Shown: in pieces, positions 55,178 through 63,588 of the stretch
Numbering within the stretch: position 1 is the stretch's first letter
Layout: the number at the start of each line of letters is the position of its first letter
NCBI GenBank assembly: GCA_045612885.1
Contig: JAZKZZ010000015.1
Coordinates: 1 to 64,000, forward strand
Reading direction: 5' to 3'
From: RGIG6178 sp045612885
GTDB taxonomy: Bacteria; Bacillota_I; Bacilli_A; RFN20; DUOF01
Length of the DNA stretch: 64,000 nucleotides
The notes under the pieces: generated by a model
The model's database searches: none
What the model was told of the DNA's origin: nothing
The model's input: the letters and a program-made list of their open reading frames with translations, nothing else
Position numbers and translations under genes: made by a program

Positions 55178-56554
55178 CTAAAATAATGGTAATAAAAATG
55201 ATGTAGCAATTCCAAAATAAATTAGAATCGCAATTGCATCAGCAATAGTAGTAACTAAAGGTCCGGCCATTAAAGCTGGATCTAGTTTTAATGCTTTTGC
55301 AATAATTGGTAATGTTGTAGCAATCATTTTTGCTACTATTACAACAGAGCAAATACTAATAGCTACCACTAAGAACACTTGATGAGTATTAACATCTACA
55401 TTAACAATTCCTAATAATTGTTCTACCCATAACCATCCATAACATACTAAAGCTAAGGAAACTCCTACCATCATTCCCACTAAAATTTCTTTAAATAATG
55501 CCTTAAGAAAATCTTTTACTTCTATTGTTCCTAAAGATAATCCTCTTATTAACAAAGCTGTAGTTTGACTACCAGCGTTACCAGCTGTAGCGGTAATCAT
55601 TGGCATGAAAGTAGCAAGACAAGCAACAGTAGCAATAGCTCCTTCTGCTTTACTTAAAATAATAGCACTAAAAGTAGTAGCAAATAATAATACAATTAAC
55701 CACCCTATTCTTTTAGTAAACATTTTAAAAGCACTTACTTCAAAATATTCTTCATCAAGTGGAACCATAGTAGCCATCTTTTCAATATCCTCTGTTGCTT
55801 CTTCTTCGATAACATCGATAATATCATCAGCAGTAATAATACCTAGCATTTTATTATCTTTATTAGTCACCGCAATTGAACTTAAATCATACTTTTTAAA
55901 TGTAGCAGCAACCTCTTCTTTATCATCATCAACACAAACACTAATAATATCTTTCTCCATAATTTCACTAATTAAAACATCATCTTCTGCAACAAGAATT
56001 TCTTTTAAAGAAATATAACCAATCAAATCTCTTTTAGAGTTAATAACGTAACTATAAGAAATAGTTTCTACTTCTTTTGCATATTCTCTAATCTTTTTTA
56101 TAGCACTACTACAAGTATCGGTTTGCTTTAATTCAACATACTCTATATTCATCATTGTACCAGCACTATCTTCTCTATAACTTAGTAATTTATTAATATC
56201 TGAACGTAAACTTTTATCAATTGATCCTAATATTTTTCTTACGATATTAGCAGGCATGTCTTCAATTACATCGACAATTTCATCACTATATAACTCTTCT
56301 AAAATCTTTTTTAAATCTGCAACTTTTAGAGATTCAATAATCTCTTCTTGATAATCTTCATTTAAATATGTAAAAACATCTGCAGTCAAAGATGAAGGGA
56401 CAGTAGTAAAAGAAAATATTGCTTTCTTTACTGGTAAACTTTCAAGTAATTCTGCTATATCAACACTATTATATTCATCAAATATCTTTCTAAGCGATTT
56501 TACATCTCTAGAATCTATTACCGTTAATAACCTTTCTAAAGTCAACTCTTCCAT
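55178..56554 (-). CDS. mgtE: Magnesium transporter MgtE
   Basis: MgtE is a dimeric Mg2+-gated Mg2+ channel. The 458-residue protein contains an acidic N domain (about 20-130), two CBS domains (about 135-255, GYISLKEI and LGIITADDI), the plug helix, and five C-terminal membrane helices (about 285-458) ending in an Asp-containing TTIADAIAILIYFGIA helix, where the pore Asp sits. Length is normal. No M-box-like leader is evident upstream; the start is 98 bases from the previous stop, and a clear terminator for the upstream gene lies between them. Confidence 0.96.
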   Translation of the reverse strand: MEELTLERLLTVIDSRDVKSLRKIFDEYNSVDIAELLESLPVKKAIFSFTTVPSSLTADVFTYLNEDYQEEIIESLKVADLKKILEELYSDEIVDVIEDMPANIVRKILGSIDKSLRSDINKLLSYREDSAGTMMNIEYVELKQTDTCSSAIKKIREYAKEVETISYSYVINSKRDLIGYISLKEILVAEDDVLISEIMEKDIISVCVDDDKEEVAATFKKYDLSSIAVTNKDNKMLGIITADDIIDVIEEEATEDIEKMATMVPLDEEYFEVSAFKMFTKRIGWLIVLLFATTFSAIILSKAEGAIATVACLATFMPMITATAGNAGSQTTALLIRGLSLGTIEVKDFLKALFKEILVGMMVGVSLALVCYGWLWVEQLLGIVNVDVNTHQVFLVVAISICSVVIVAKMIATTLPIIAKALKLDPALMAGPLVTTIADAIAILIYFGIATSFLLPLF

Positions 56555-56630
56555 ACAATCTCCTCCATTACATAATTATACTATAATTAAATAAAAATCG
56601 ATTCGTTAGAGTTTATTTTTTATTAAAATT

Positions 56631-56650
56631 AAAAAATCCTCCTAAGAGGA
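56631..56650 (-). terminator. Terminator of the helical-repeat gene at 56652
   Basis: The stem TCCTC/GAGGA (56637-56641 with 56646-56650) has a 4-base loop. On the minus strand it is followed by six T (complement of 56631-56636), directly after the stop at 56652. Confidence 0.82.
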
Positions 56651-56651
56651 C

Positions 56652-57494
56652 TTATCTTTTTTTATTTTGTATAATTTCTTTTTCTAATATTTCTAAATTC
56701 ATTTTAATTGCTTTCATGTCACTAGCAAACAACACTTTTTCTAATTCTTTGATATGTTTTTTAAAATCTTCATATGATTCATTCACTAACTTTAATCCTT
56801 CATCTATTTCACGATCAATTATCAATGTTAATCCATAATACATCTTTGCACTAATAGAACCGTTATTCATTCCTTGTTCATACTTATATTGAGCATATCC
56901 ATACGCATCAAAATCGGTAATGATTGGTCTTTTACCCTCTAGTACTCTTTTTGCACTTTCCACTAAATCAGCAAATCCATAATATAATTCTCCTAGTAAT
57001 GTTGGTGCCTCTTGACTTTTATAAAATACTGATATTGCAATTTTTTCACCTTTTTTAGTATCTCCTAATCTATCTTCTAAATCAGCTAAATCTAAATAGG
57101 CATCATAATACCCTTTACTTTTAGCGTTTTCAAAGCACTTTTTAGCTTTTTGATAAAACTTTTCTTTAGCTTCTAAATTTTTAGTATTCATACATAAATA
57201 TCCATATGCTTTACCTTCTATTGAATCCAAAAATCCTCTAGCACTTTTAGAAAAATTTCTTTTAAATGCGTATCTTCTTTGAATTAATTCAATAGTCTTT
57301 ATAACTTTAAGTGGAGAATTCTCTTGTAACGCTAAAGAAACAAAGGCAAAAGTTGGCATATTGCTAACTTTATCGCTTGTTATTTCTTCTTTACTAGGAT
57401 TTCTTAATTTGATTTCGTTCTCTAACCTTGCAGTAAAGCCAGGTATTGCTACATCTAACGCTAAATCTTCATTGGTCAATTTCACTTTTTTCAT
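56652..57494 (-). CDS. Helical TPR/SEL1-like protein
   Basis: The 280-residue protein is predicted to be almost all helical, with TPR/SEL1-like spacing in the middle (YQKAKKCFENAKSKGYYDAYLDLADLEDRLGD and YEQGMNNGSISAKMYYGL). The N-terminal 40 residues are short and polar. ATG 57494 is chosen because AGGTGATG is well placed; the in-frame ATG 57500 and longer frame to 57533 are rejected. It follows the D-Ala-D-Ala-type ligase gene by about 50 bases, with no obvious terminator between them, so it may belong to that operon. Function unknown. Confidence 0.7.
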   Translation of the reverse strand: MKKVKLTNEDLALDVAIPGFTARLENEIKLRNPSKEEITSDKVSNMPTFAFVSLALQENSPLKVIKTIELIQRRYAFKRNFSKSARGFLDSIEGKAYGYLCMNTKNLEAKEKFYQKAKKCFENAKSKGYYDAYLDLADLEDRLGDTKKGEKIAISVFYKSQEAPTLLGELYYGFADLVESAKRVLEGKRPIITDFDAYGYAQYKYEQGMNNGSISAKMYYGLTLIIDREIDEGLKLVNESYEDFKKHIKELEKVLFASDMKAIKMNLEILEKEIIQNKKR

Positions 57495-57543
57495 GTACAT
57501 CACCTGACTTAATTTTAATACAACTATATTCACATTTCAATTA

Positions 57544-58617
57544 TTATTTTATTGTAAAGATTATATTTCTTTCTATTAACTCGTTACTCTTATTGGAAAA
57601 GAAAATATCCCGCTTAGCTTCCCTTATCACGATATCTAATATTTCTAAAAAATCATATTTATGATCCCATAAATAAAACGAATATGAACCCGGTATTGCA
57701 TTTATTTCATTAACATACAATTTATCTTTATACAAATAATCTATCCTTATTACCCCACTACCATTAAATTCCTTATATATTCTTTTACTTGTTTCCTCTA
57801 TTTCATTCTTTAATTTTTCATCTATCTTTTTAGAACTTTTTTTCCTTTTTTTATTAGCTAATCCTTTCTTTTTATTACCACTCAAATATTTTTCTTCAAA
57901 AGTAAATATTTCACTCTTCAATACCTCTTCAATCTTGCTAGTTTCAATAACGCCTCCATTATTTATCACGGATATATTATATTCACTAGAACCCTCTAAA
58001 TAATCTTCTACAATAATTTCATCGTCTATCCTAAAAGCATATGAAATAGCCTTTTCTAATTCAATAAAATTATTAGCAATTGTAATCCCTAAAGACGATC
58101 CTAAATTATTAGGCTTAACTATGCATGGAAATGTGAAATCTTCTCCTTTATATTCATCACCTCTAGAAATCACTTTATATTTAACATTATTTATCCCTAA
58201 TCCATCTAACACTTTTTTTGTCATAGCTTTATTTTGAGCCAACGAATAAAAAAGTGAATTATTTCCTACTATTGGAAATCCCTTAAACTTAAAATAACTT
58301 AGTACACTTCCATCTTCACATCCTTTTCCATGAACAATAGGAAAAATTAAATCAAAATAAGTCCTAGCTCCCTTTAAATAAAATCCTTTTTGAGTCTTTA
58401 TAAAGTTAACTTTATTTTTCTTCTTTAAAATTTTCTTTCCTGATTTAAAATAATCCACACTCTGCATCTTCTTATCATAATAAAACTCATTATCCTTAGA
58501 AATATACACTGGAGTAACATCATACTTAATTTTTAAAGCCTCTATAACCTGAAAAGCACTTATAATACTTATTTCATGCTCTACACTTTTTCCACCAAAC
58601 AGTACCACTATATTCAT
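57544..58617 (-). CDS. ddl: D-alanine-D-alanine ligase family, with a Lys-rich insert
   Basis: The ATP-grasp ligase joins two D-alanines (or a related depsipeptide) for peptidoglycan. LFGGKSVEHEISIISA, PIVHGKGCEDG, CIVKPNNLGSSLGI, VEDYLEGSSEYNISV and NEINAIPGSYSFYLW are present in 357 residues. Two features are unusual: a Lys-rich segment at about residues 249-264, where most Ddl proteins have a short loop, and a downstream motif more like the second Ddl class than the classical NTIPGFT form. Specificity (D-Ala, D-Ser, D-Lac) cannot be read. It follows the membrane Mur ligase by 13 bases. Confidence 0.88.
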   Translation of the reverse strand: MNIVVLFGGKSVEHEISIISAFQVIEALKIKYDVTPVYISKDNEFYYDKKMQSVDYFKSGKKILKKKNKVNFIKTQKGFYLKGARTYFDLIFPIVHGKGCEDGSVLSYFKFKGFPIVGNNSLFYSLAQNKAMTKKVLDGLGINNVKYKVISRGDEYKGEDFTFPCIVKPNNLGSSLGITIANNFIELEKAISYAFRIDDEIIVEDYLEGSSEYNISVINNGGVIETSKIEEVLKSEIFTFEEKYLSGNKKKGLANKKRKKSSKKIDEKLKNEIEETSKRIYKEFNGSGVIRIDYLYKDKLYVNEINAIPGSYSFYLWDHKYDFLEILDIVIREAKRDIFFSNKSNELIERNIIFTIK

Positions 58618-58630
58618 AAAAACATCCCCT

Positions 58631-60109
58631 TTAATTCAAATATATGTCTGGTAAGTCGTTTTCTATTAACACTATTTTTTCACTCTTTATTTTTTTTATA
58701 TCCTCCATTGCCTCTTTAAAAGAATCTTTATAACTATACAATTGATAATTTACACTATTAAAATACTCTTTTATATGTTTACTGTTTTCACTAATCAAGT
58801 AAACATAGTCAACTTTCTTAATTATTTCTTTGGCAATCTCGATGCTTAATTGTTTATTATTATCTCCTTGTTCTATTATTCCTGGAGTAACAATTATTTT
58901 ATATTTTTCTGATAAATTTAAAATTTCTAACGCCTCTTTAAATCCTTTAATATTACTATTATAAGAATCATCTAAAACTTCTATATTTTCGATAATTTTA
59001 GGTTCAAGTCGATGTTCTATAGGTTTTACATTTTTTATATTTTTTAAAATTTCTTCTATACTCATATCAAGCGCTAAACACACAGTGATAACACATAAAA
59101 TATTTTCCACACTATGATATGAAACCAAATTAATACTAACTTTTGAAATATATTTATTTTTTATATACAACTCAAATTCACTTTTATTAGAAAAGAGTTT
59201 TATATTCTTAGCCATCACATCGCTATTTTCTTTAATTCCATATCTTAAAACATTCTTATTCCCATAGTCATAATTTCTTAATAAATCATTATCATTATTG
59301 ATAATACCAATGCCTTTCGAGTCTAAACATTCTATAAGTTTTATCTTTTCTTTTAAAATGTTATCTTTGTTTTTAAATGACAAAAGATGTTGATTTCCAA
59401 TTTCAGTTATAACAGCAATATTTGGTTTAACAATATTAATTAACTTATTCATTCCTCTTTTTCTATCTACACCATATTCACAAATAAAGTAATCATCATA
59501 TTTATCCACATAATCATTAATACTCTTAGTAATTCCTACCCTATTATTATAGGATTTTGGAGTTTTAGAAACATTAAATTTATTAATCATCATATCATAA
59601 ACAATATTCTTAACACTTGTTTTTCCACAACTCCCAGTAATTCCAATAACGAATTTATTTTTAATCTTTTTCTTTGCCTTTTTTAAAAACTTTATAAATA
59701 CTATTTTTTCTATTAAAAGAGATAAACAATGTAATAACAATAAATATAAAAAAGGCACAATAAAAACATATTTTAAAACATCACAAACACACATAATAGA
59801 CAATAATAGAAAATGAATCACTAGCACCCTTTTAATCCTAAAAGTATATTTTAATCTGATTGTTTGCCTAATTAAATACATTAATAAAGGGATAGTCAAC
59901 GCTATATATAACAAATTCATTTTAATTACAAAAATTCCCAATAAAAAATATAAAAAATAAAGATATTCTTTTTTATTTTTCTTTAGATGATAAATATATT
60001 TATTAAATTCGTAATGATAAATCTGAATTATTGTATATTCTTTTAGAACCACAAAAGTAATAGTTAACATAAATAAAGCATTAGAGATAATATTCACGTT
60101 TCTTTTCAT
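58631..60109 (-). CDS. Mur ligase (MurF-like) with N-terminal membrane domain
   Basis: The 492-residue protein has two parts. Residues 1-145 contain about five hydrophobic helices in two clusters plus a basic linker. Residues 150-492 are a Mur ligase core: P-loop GITGSCGKTSVKN (156-168), CEYGVDRKRGM, ITEIGNQHLLSF, Mur C-terminal PIEHRLEP and VLDDSYNSN, matching the MurF type, which adds D-Ala-D-Ala to UDP-MurNAc-tripeptide. The usual MurF N-terminal UDP-binding domain is absent, replaced by membrane helices. It overlaps the hydrolase upstream by 29 bases and precedes ddl, so the three form an operon. Start ATG 60109; its ribosome site is very close to the codon. Confidence 0.8.
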   Translation of the reverse strand: MKRNVNIISNALFMLTITFVVLKEYTIIQIYHYEFNKYIYHLKKNKKEYLYFLYFLLGIFVIKMNLLYIALTIPLLMYLIRQTIRLKYTFRIKRVLVIHFLLLSIMCVCDVLKYVFIVPFLYLLLLHCLSLLIEKIVFIKFLKKAKKKIKNKFVIGITGSCGKTSVKNIVYDMMINKFNVSKTPKSYNNRVGITKSINDYVDKYDDYFICEYGVDRKRGMNKLINIVKPNIAVITEIGNQHLLSFKNKDNILKEKIKLIECLDSKGIGIINNDNDLLRNYDYGNKNVLRYGIKENSDVMAKNIKLFSNKSEFELYIKNKYISKVSINLVSYHSVENILCVITVCLALDMSIEEILKNIKNVKPIEHRLEPKIIENIEVLDDSYNSNIKGFKEALEILNLSEKYKIIVTPGIIEQGDNNKQLSIEIAKEIIKKVDYVYLISENSKHIKEYFNSVNYQLYSYKDSFKEAMEDIKKIKSEKIVLIENDLPDIYLN

Positions 60110-60809
60110 TCTCCTTTATGAAATTATTTATTTCCATAGAAACAATATTTCTATTATCTAAATATGCAAAATGATCTCCTTTAATAACTCTTAAACGGCT
60201 TTTTCTAACTTTTTTATTTATCCTTTTTGCTTTCTTATACTCCACTTTACAATCTTCTTTTGAATATATTAGTAATAATGGAATCTTAATTTCTTTTAAT
60301 CTTTTATTATAATGGGTATTTACTACACTAATAAAGAATCCCTTCATTTCATCTTTAGTATTTTTATAATCATTACTTCCCATATAATTTTTAATTCTTA
60401 ATAATTTTTTCAATTTATACAAATAAACTTTAAAATAATATTTTAATCCCCTTTTAGGTTTTAATAATGGTGAAGCAATCAATGTAATTCCTTTAATTTT
60501 CCCATATTTCAAATAATAATGTACGCCTACTTTTCCTCCAAAAGAATGTCCTATTACATATTTAGGTGTTAAATGTAATTTAAATAGTAAAAAATCATGT
60601 ATTCTAGTACAATATTCATCTATATTTTTCTCATTATTATATTCGCTATTGCCAAATCCCGGCATATCTATGAAAACACACTTATATTTTTTAAAAAGAT
60701 TCTCACTTATAGGATACATCATCTCTTTATTTTGTCCCCAACCATGCAAAAATAAAATTACAGGTCCTTCTCCTAAAATAAAATAATCTAGTTCAGGCAA
60801 ATGAATCAC
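60081..60809 (-). CDS. Alpha/beta-fold hydrolase
   Basis: The 242-residue protein is a single-domain alpha/beta hydrolase: FLHGWGQNK (oxyanion strand and turn), DMPGFGNS, the nucleophile elbow GHSFGG, LLIYSKEDC with the acidic member, and GDHFAYLDN with the catalytic His. No signal peptide is present. Relatives cleave esters, lactones or amides. The link to MurF-like and Ddl proteins suggests action on a lipid- or peptide-linked cell-wall intermediate, but that is contextual inference. It is the first gene of this three-gene unit. Confidence 0.85.
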   Translation of the reverse strand: MIHLPELDYFILGEGPVILFLHGWGQNKEMMYPISENLFKKYKCVFIDMPGFGNSEYNNEKNIDEYCTRIHDFLLFKLHLTPKYVIGHSFGGKVGVHYYLKYGKIKGITLIASPLLKPKRGLKYYFKVYLYKLKKLLRIKNYMGSNDYKNTKDEMKGFFISVVNTHYNKRLKEIKIPLLLIYSKEDCKVEYKKAKRINKKVRKSRLRVIKGDHFAYLDNRNIVSMEINNFIKENEKKREYYL

Positions 60810-60848
60810 CTCATACTAGATTATGTTATTTATTATATTTTGTGATGA

Positions 60849-61634
60849 TTATAAACTTTCTAAATATTCAACTTTATTCTTAGCATTTTCCATAAATCGC
60901 ATTTTCTCTTCTTTAGTTAAATAGTTATCTAAATAAACATCTTTATTTTTAAATTCTAGGGCTATATTAAAATTCCTAATAGATTTTTTTAAATCATATT
61001 TTGAACTTTCTTTATCCATATAAATTAAGCCTAAACAAATATAAGCTAAATAATTTTCCTCATCCCATTTTGTAGCATAAATCAAATCTTTTTCTGATTT
61101 ACTTATCCTATCTTTTACACTCATTCCTATTATCTCACCATTTACAATATATTGATAAGACCTCAGTGCTAAAGCGTATGCTTTTAAAGTTCTATTTTTT
61201 GTTTGTTTTTCTAAGTAATCAACCCAATCATTTCCATCTTCAATATTAACTGATTTATGGCTTCCAGTATGACTATACGCAATATTTGTTTGCCCATAGA
61301 GTGCTTGAATGAGTATAATCATAGTTTCGGGATTATTATATGGTCTACTAGATAATTCATATAAAATCTCTCTAGCAAACTCTATGTAATCTCTTTTTTT
61401 ATCTTTAATTATTTCATTATCAAAATCAAAGTTTTTAGCTATTAAAGTAGCAACTTTTTCGCCATATTTTTCTCTTGCTAGAGAATCTTGTTCTTTTTCG
61501 GCAGTGGAAAGCAATTCGTAATTTTCATTAAATTGTTTTAAATATTCAGGTGCTTTTTTTAATAGATTTTTTTCTATAAATAAATCATCATTAATTTTAG
61601 TAACTTTTTTCAATTTGTTTTTTGTATCTATCAC
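60849..61634 (-). CDS. TPR-like helical protein
   Basis: The 261-residue product is charged and helical, with TPR-like pairs in its second half (NYLAYICLGLIYMDKE and IRNFNIALEFKNKD). No membrane segment or enzyme motif. I place the start at GTG 61634, five bases after GAGGTGA; the upstream GTG 61643 belongs to that site. It lies 39 bases upstream of the alpha/beta hydrolase gene, so they may share a transcript. Function unknown; TPR-like repeats usually bind proteins. Confidence 0.65.
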   Translation of the reverse strand: MIDTKNKLKKVTKINDDLFIEKNLLKKAPEYLKQFNENYELLSTAEKEQDSLAREKYGEKVATLIAKNFDFDNEIIKDKKRDYIEFAREILYELSSRPYNNPETMIILIQALYGQTNIAYSHTGSHKSVNIEDGNDWVDYLEKQTKNRTLKAYALALRSYQYIVNGEIIGMSVKDRISKSEKDLIYATKWDEENYLAYICLGLIYMDKESSKYDLKKSIRNFNIALEFKNKDVYLDNYLTKEEKMRFMENAKNKVEYLESL

Positions 61635-61770
61635 AAAAATCACCTCATTAAAATTAGAATATCATAAATTATGCTCCATTTAATCAATATATACGATTTA
61701 TTTTAAAAATTTAGAAAATACTAAGGACAATTATTTATTATTTTATATAATAAACTAAGAGGTGTTTTAG

Positions 61771-63522
61771 ATGGAAAAAGTAGTTAATTACACATATTAT
61801 GCAATATTGCAAGATGATAATAACTTAATTAAAAAAGATAAAATTTTTGTTCAGCATAATAATGCAAGATTACTATTTCCAATAAGTTTTGATAAAGAAA
61901 CATTGGAAAAAAACTACAGCATATATAAAGAGATGCTCGAAGAAGGATTTATACATAGTCAAGAAATTAATAAATTATCATTTAACCTGTTAGAAATACA
62001 TAAAAGTTTAACCTGTGATAATTGGAAAATTTTAATTGATTTTGCAAAAGAACATAATATCAATTTTAGAGTCAATATCAAAGAAGAATATACTCCCGAG
62101 GAAATGTCTAATTATATCCAATCTTTTATAAAAAAAGAAAATGGCATAGAAACATTTGTTTTTAAAAGAGAACAATTAGAAAACCCAGAAAATCCATTTC
62201 TAGAAGGTATAGAAAATGATGAAAATATTTTTAAAGATTCAAATGTAAATACTTGTTTTTATATTAACAATGAATTTAGAGATAATTTCAAGTCGCAAAT
62301 TCATAAATCACTAGAAAGATTTAATGGCCAGATGACATTAAATTTACAAAGTGGTAAAAGTTTCGATAATGACGCTAAGGAAGAAGTGATTTGGAGGATT
62401 AATTACTTAAAAGAAAATTACCCTGATAAAAAAATTGATATCACTTTTTCGACTGCTAATAGATATTATCTTAAAGAGGAATTCATTAAAATTTTAGAAA
62501 TCGAAGAATACATCAAAAATAACTATAATCCTGAATATGAGTTGCGATTTACAGGAAATAATAAATTTTACAATAAAGAACAAATAGTATCCGCTAATAG
62601 TAAAATTAATAGAACAGTAGATAAATTAAAACTTTCTAATTTATCACCATACGAAAAAGTAATGTTTATAACAAAATTATTAAATGAAAAAAAGTATTAC
62701 AAATGTAAAAGTAATGATTCTCTTTCAAGAGATTTATATAGCATATTAAACACTAGAAATATTATCTGTACAGGATATGCTTATTTGATGGATGTAATCT
62801 TAAATGAATTAAATGATGAAAATATCAAATCTAAAAGTGAAACTATTATTCAAACTGATTATTTTAACCAAGAAGAATATCATGAAGTCAATTGTGTTTA
62901 TATAAAAGATGAAAAATATGGCATTGAAGGATATTATAACTTAGATATTAATTTTTATGGGGAAAATTATAATCATTTTATGACTCCAGTAACAGATATC
63001 GATTCATTGTATGCGTCTCGATATAAATCTGTACTAAAAGCTACAGAAACAACAAGGGGAAATCTTGGTGATCAAACCATGCCAATTTATCCTAATAATG
63101 AAAGCTACTATACTATTTTTACTAAATTAAAAAATAGTAATAATTGGCAAGATAATGTATTAAATAGTACAAAACAATTTTTAAGTACCCCTATGGGAAA
63201 TAAAATAGCAGACAATATGGGAATTACCATCAAAAAAGATTCAGACGCATTAAAAATCATTAATGAGATAATAGCTCAATCTCCCCCTATACCTATTGAA
63301 TGCACACAAAAAGCATTAGAAGTAGTAAGTAAGTCATATTTAGGATTAAACAGTGCTCAAGCAGCAGAATATTCAAGAAATAAAATCGTAGAAAATATTT
63401 TTGATAGTTTGTTTTTACAAGAAAGAAAAAATTGTAAAAATTGTTTTGCTAAACTTAGTAAAGAAATTGAAGAAGAAAATCTAAATAAAAATAAGGTGTG
63501 TCACGATTCTAGACATATTTGA
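61771..63522 (+). CDS. Transglutaminase-like protein of unknown function
   Basis: The 583-residue protein has a long N-terminal region (1-285) of mixed alpha/beta character, then a region that looks like a transglutaminase/peptidase core: Cys333 in NIICTGYAYLMDVILNEL, His371 in YHEVNCVYI and Asp392 in YYNLDINF, in the usual Cys-His-Asp order and spacing. The last 180 residues are helical and end in a Cys-rich tail (NCKNCF). No signal peptide is visible, so it would act in the cytosol. AAGAGGTG precedes ATG 61771. The transglutaminase call rests on three residues and fold pattern. Confidence 0.65.
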   Translation: MEKVVNYTYYAILQDDNNLIKKDKIFVQHNNARLLFPISFDKETLEKNYSIYKEMLEEGFIHSQEINKLSFNLLEIHKSLTCDNWKILIDFAKEHNINFRVNIKEEYTPEEMSNYIQSFIKKENGIETFVFKREQLENPENPFLEGIENDENIFKDSNVNTCFYINNEFRDNFKSQIHKSLERFNGQMTLNLQSGKSFDNDAKEEVIWRINYLKENYPDKKIDITFSTANRYYLKEEFIKILEIEEYIKNNYNPEYELRFTGNNKFYNKEQIVSANSKINRTVDKLKLSNLSPYEKVMFITKLLNEKKYYKCKSNDSLSRDLYSILNTRNIICTGYAYLMDVILNELNDENIKSKSETIIQTDYFNQEEYHEVNCVYIKDEKYGIEGYYNLDINFYGENYNHFMTPVTDIDSLYASRYKSVLKATETTRGNLGDQTMPIYPNNESYYTIFTKLKNSNNWQDNVLNSTKQFLSTPMGNKIADNMGITIKKDSDALKIINEIIAQSPPIPIECTQKALEVVSKSYLGLNSAQAAEYSRNKIVENIFDSLFLQERKNCKNCFAKLSKEIEEENLNKNKVCHDSRHI

Positions 63523-63588
63523 ATATAATAACTATTTTATAAACTTTTTTAAGTTTAATTGATATAATAATAAAAAGGAGTGATGTGA

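Noticed and set aside
55605..56018. Plus-strand frame of 137 codons opposite mgtE
   Set aside because: It is rich in Ser and Ile as expected from the complement of AT-rich coding DNA and lies entirely inside mgtE.
56555..56651. M-box or other Mg2+ riboswitch upstream of mgtE
   Set aside because: The upstream gap is under 100 bases, AT-rich and already holds the terminator of the next gene; nothing resembling the structured leader is visible.
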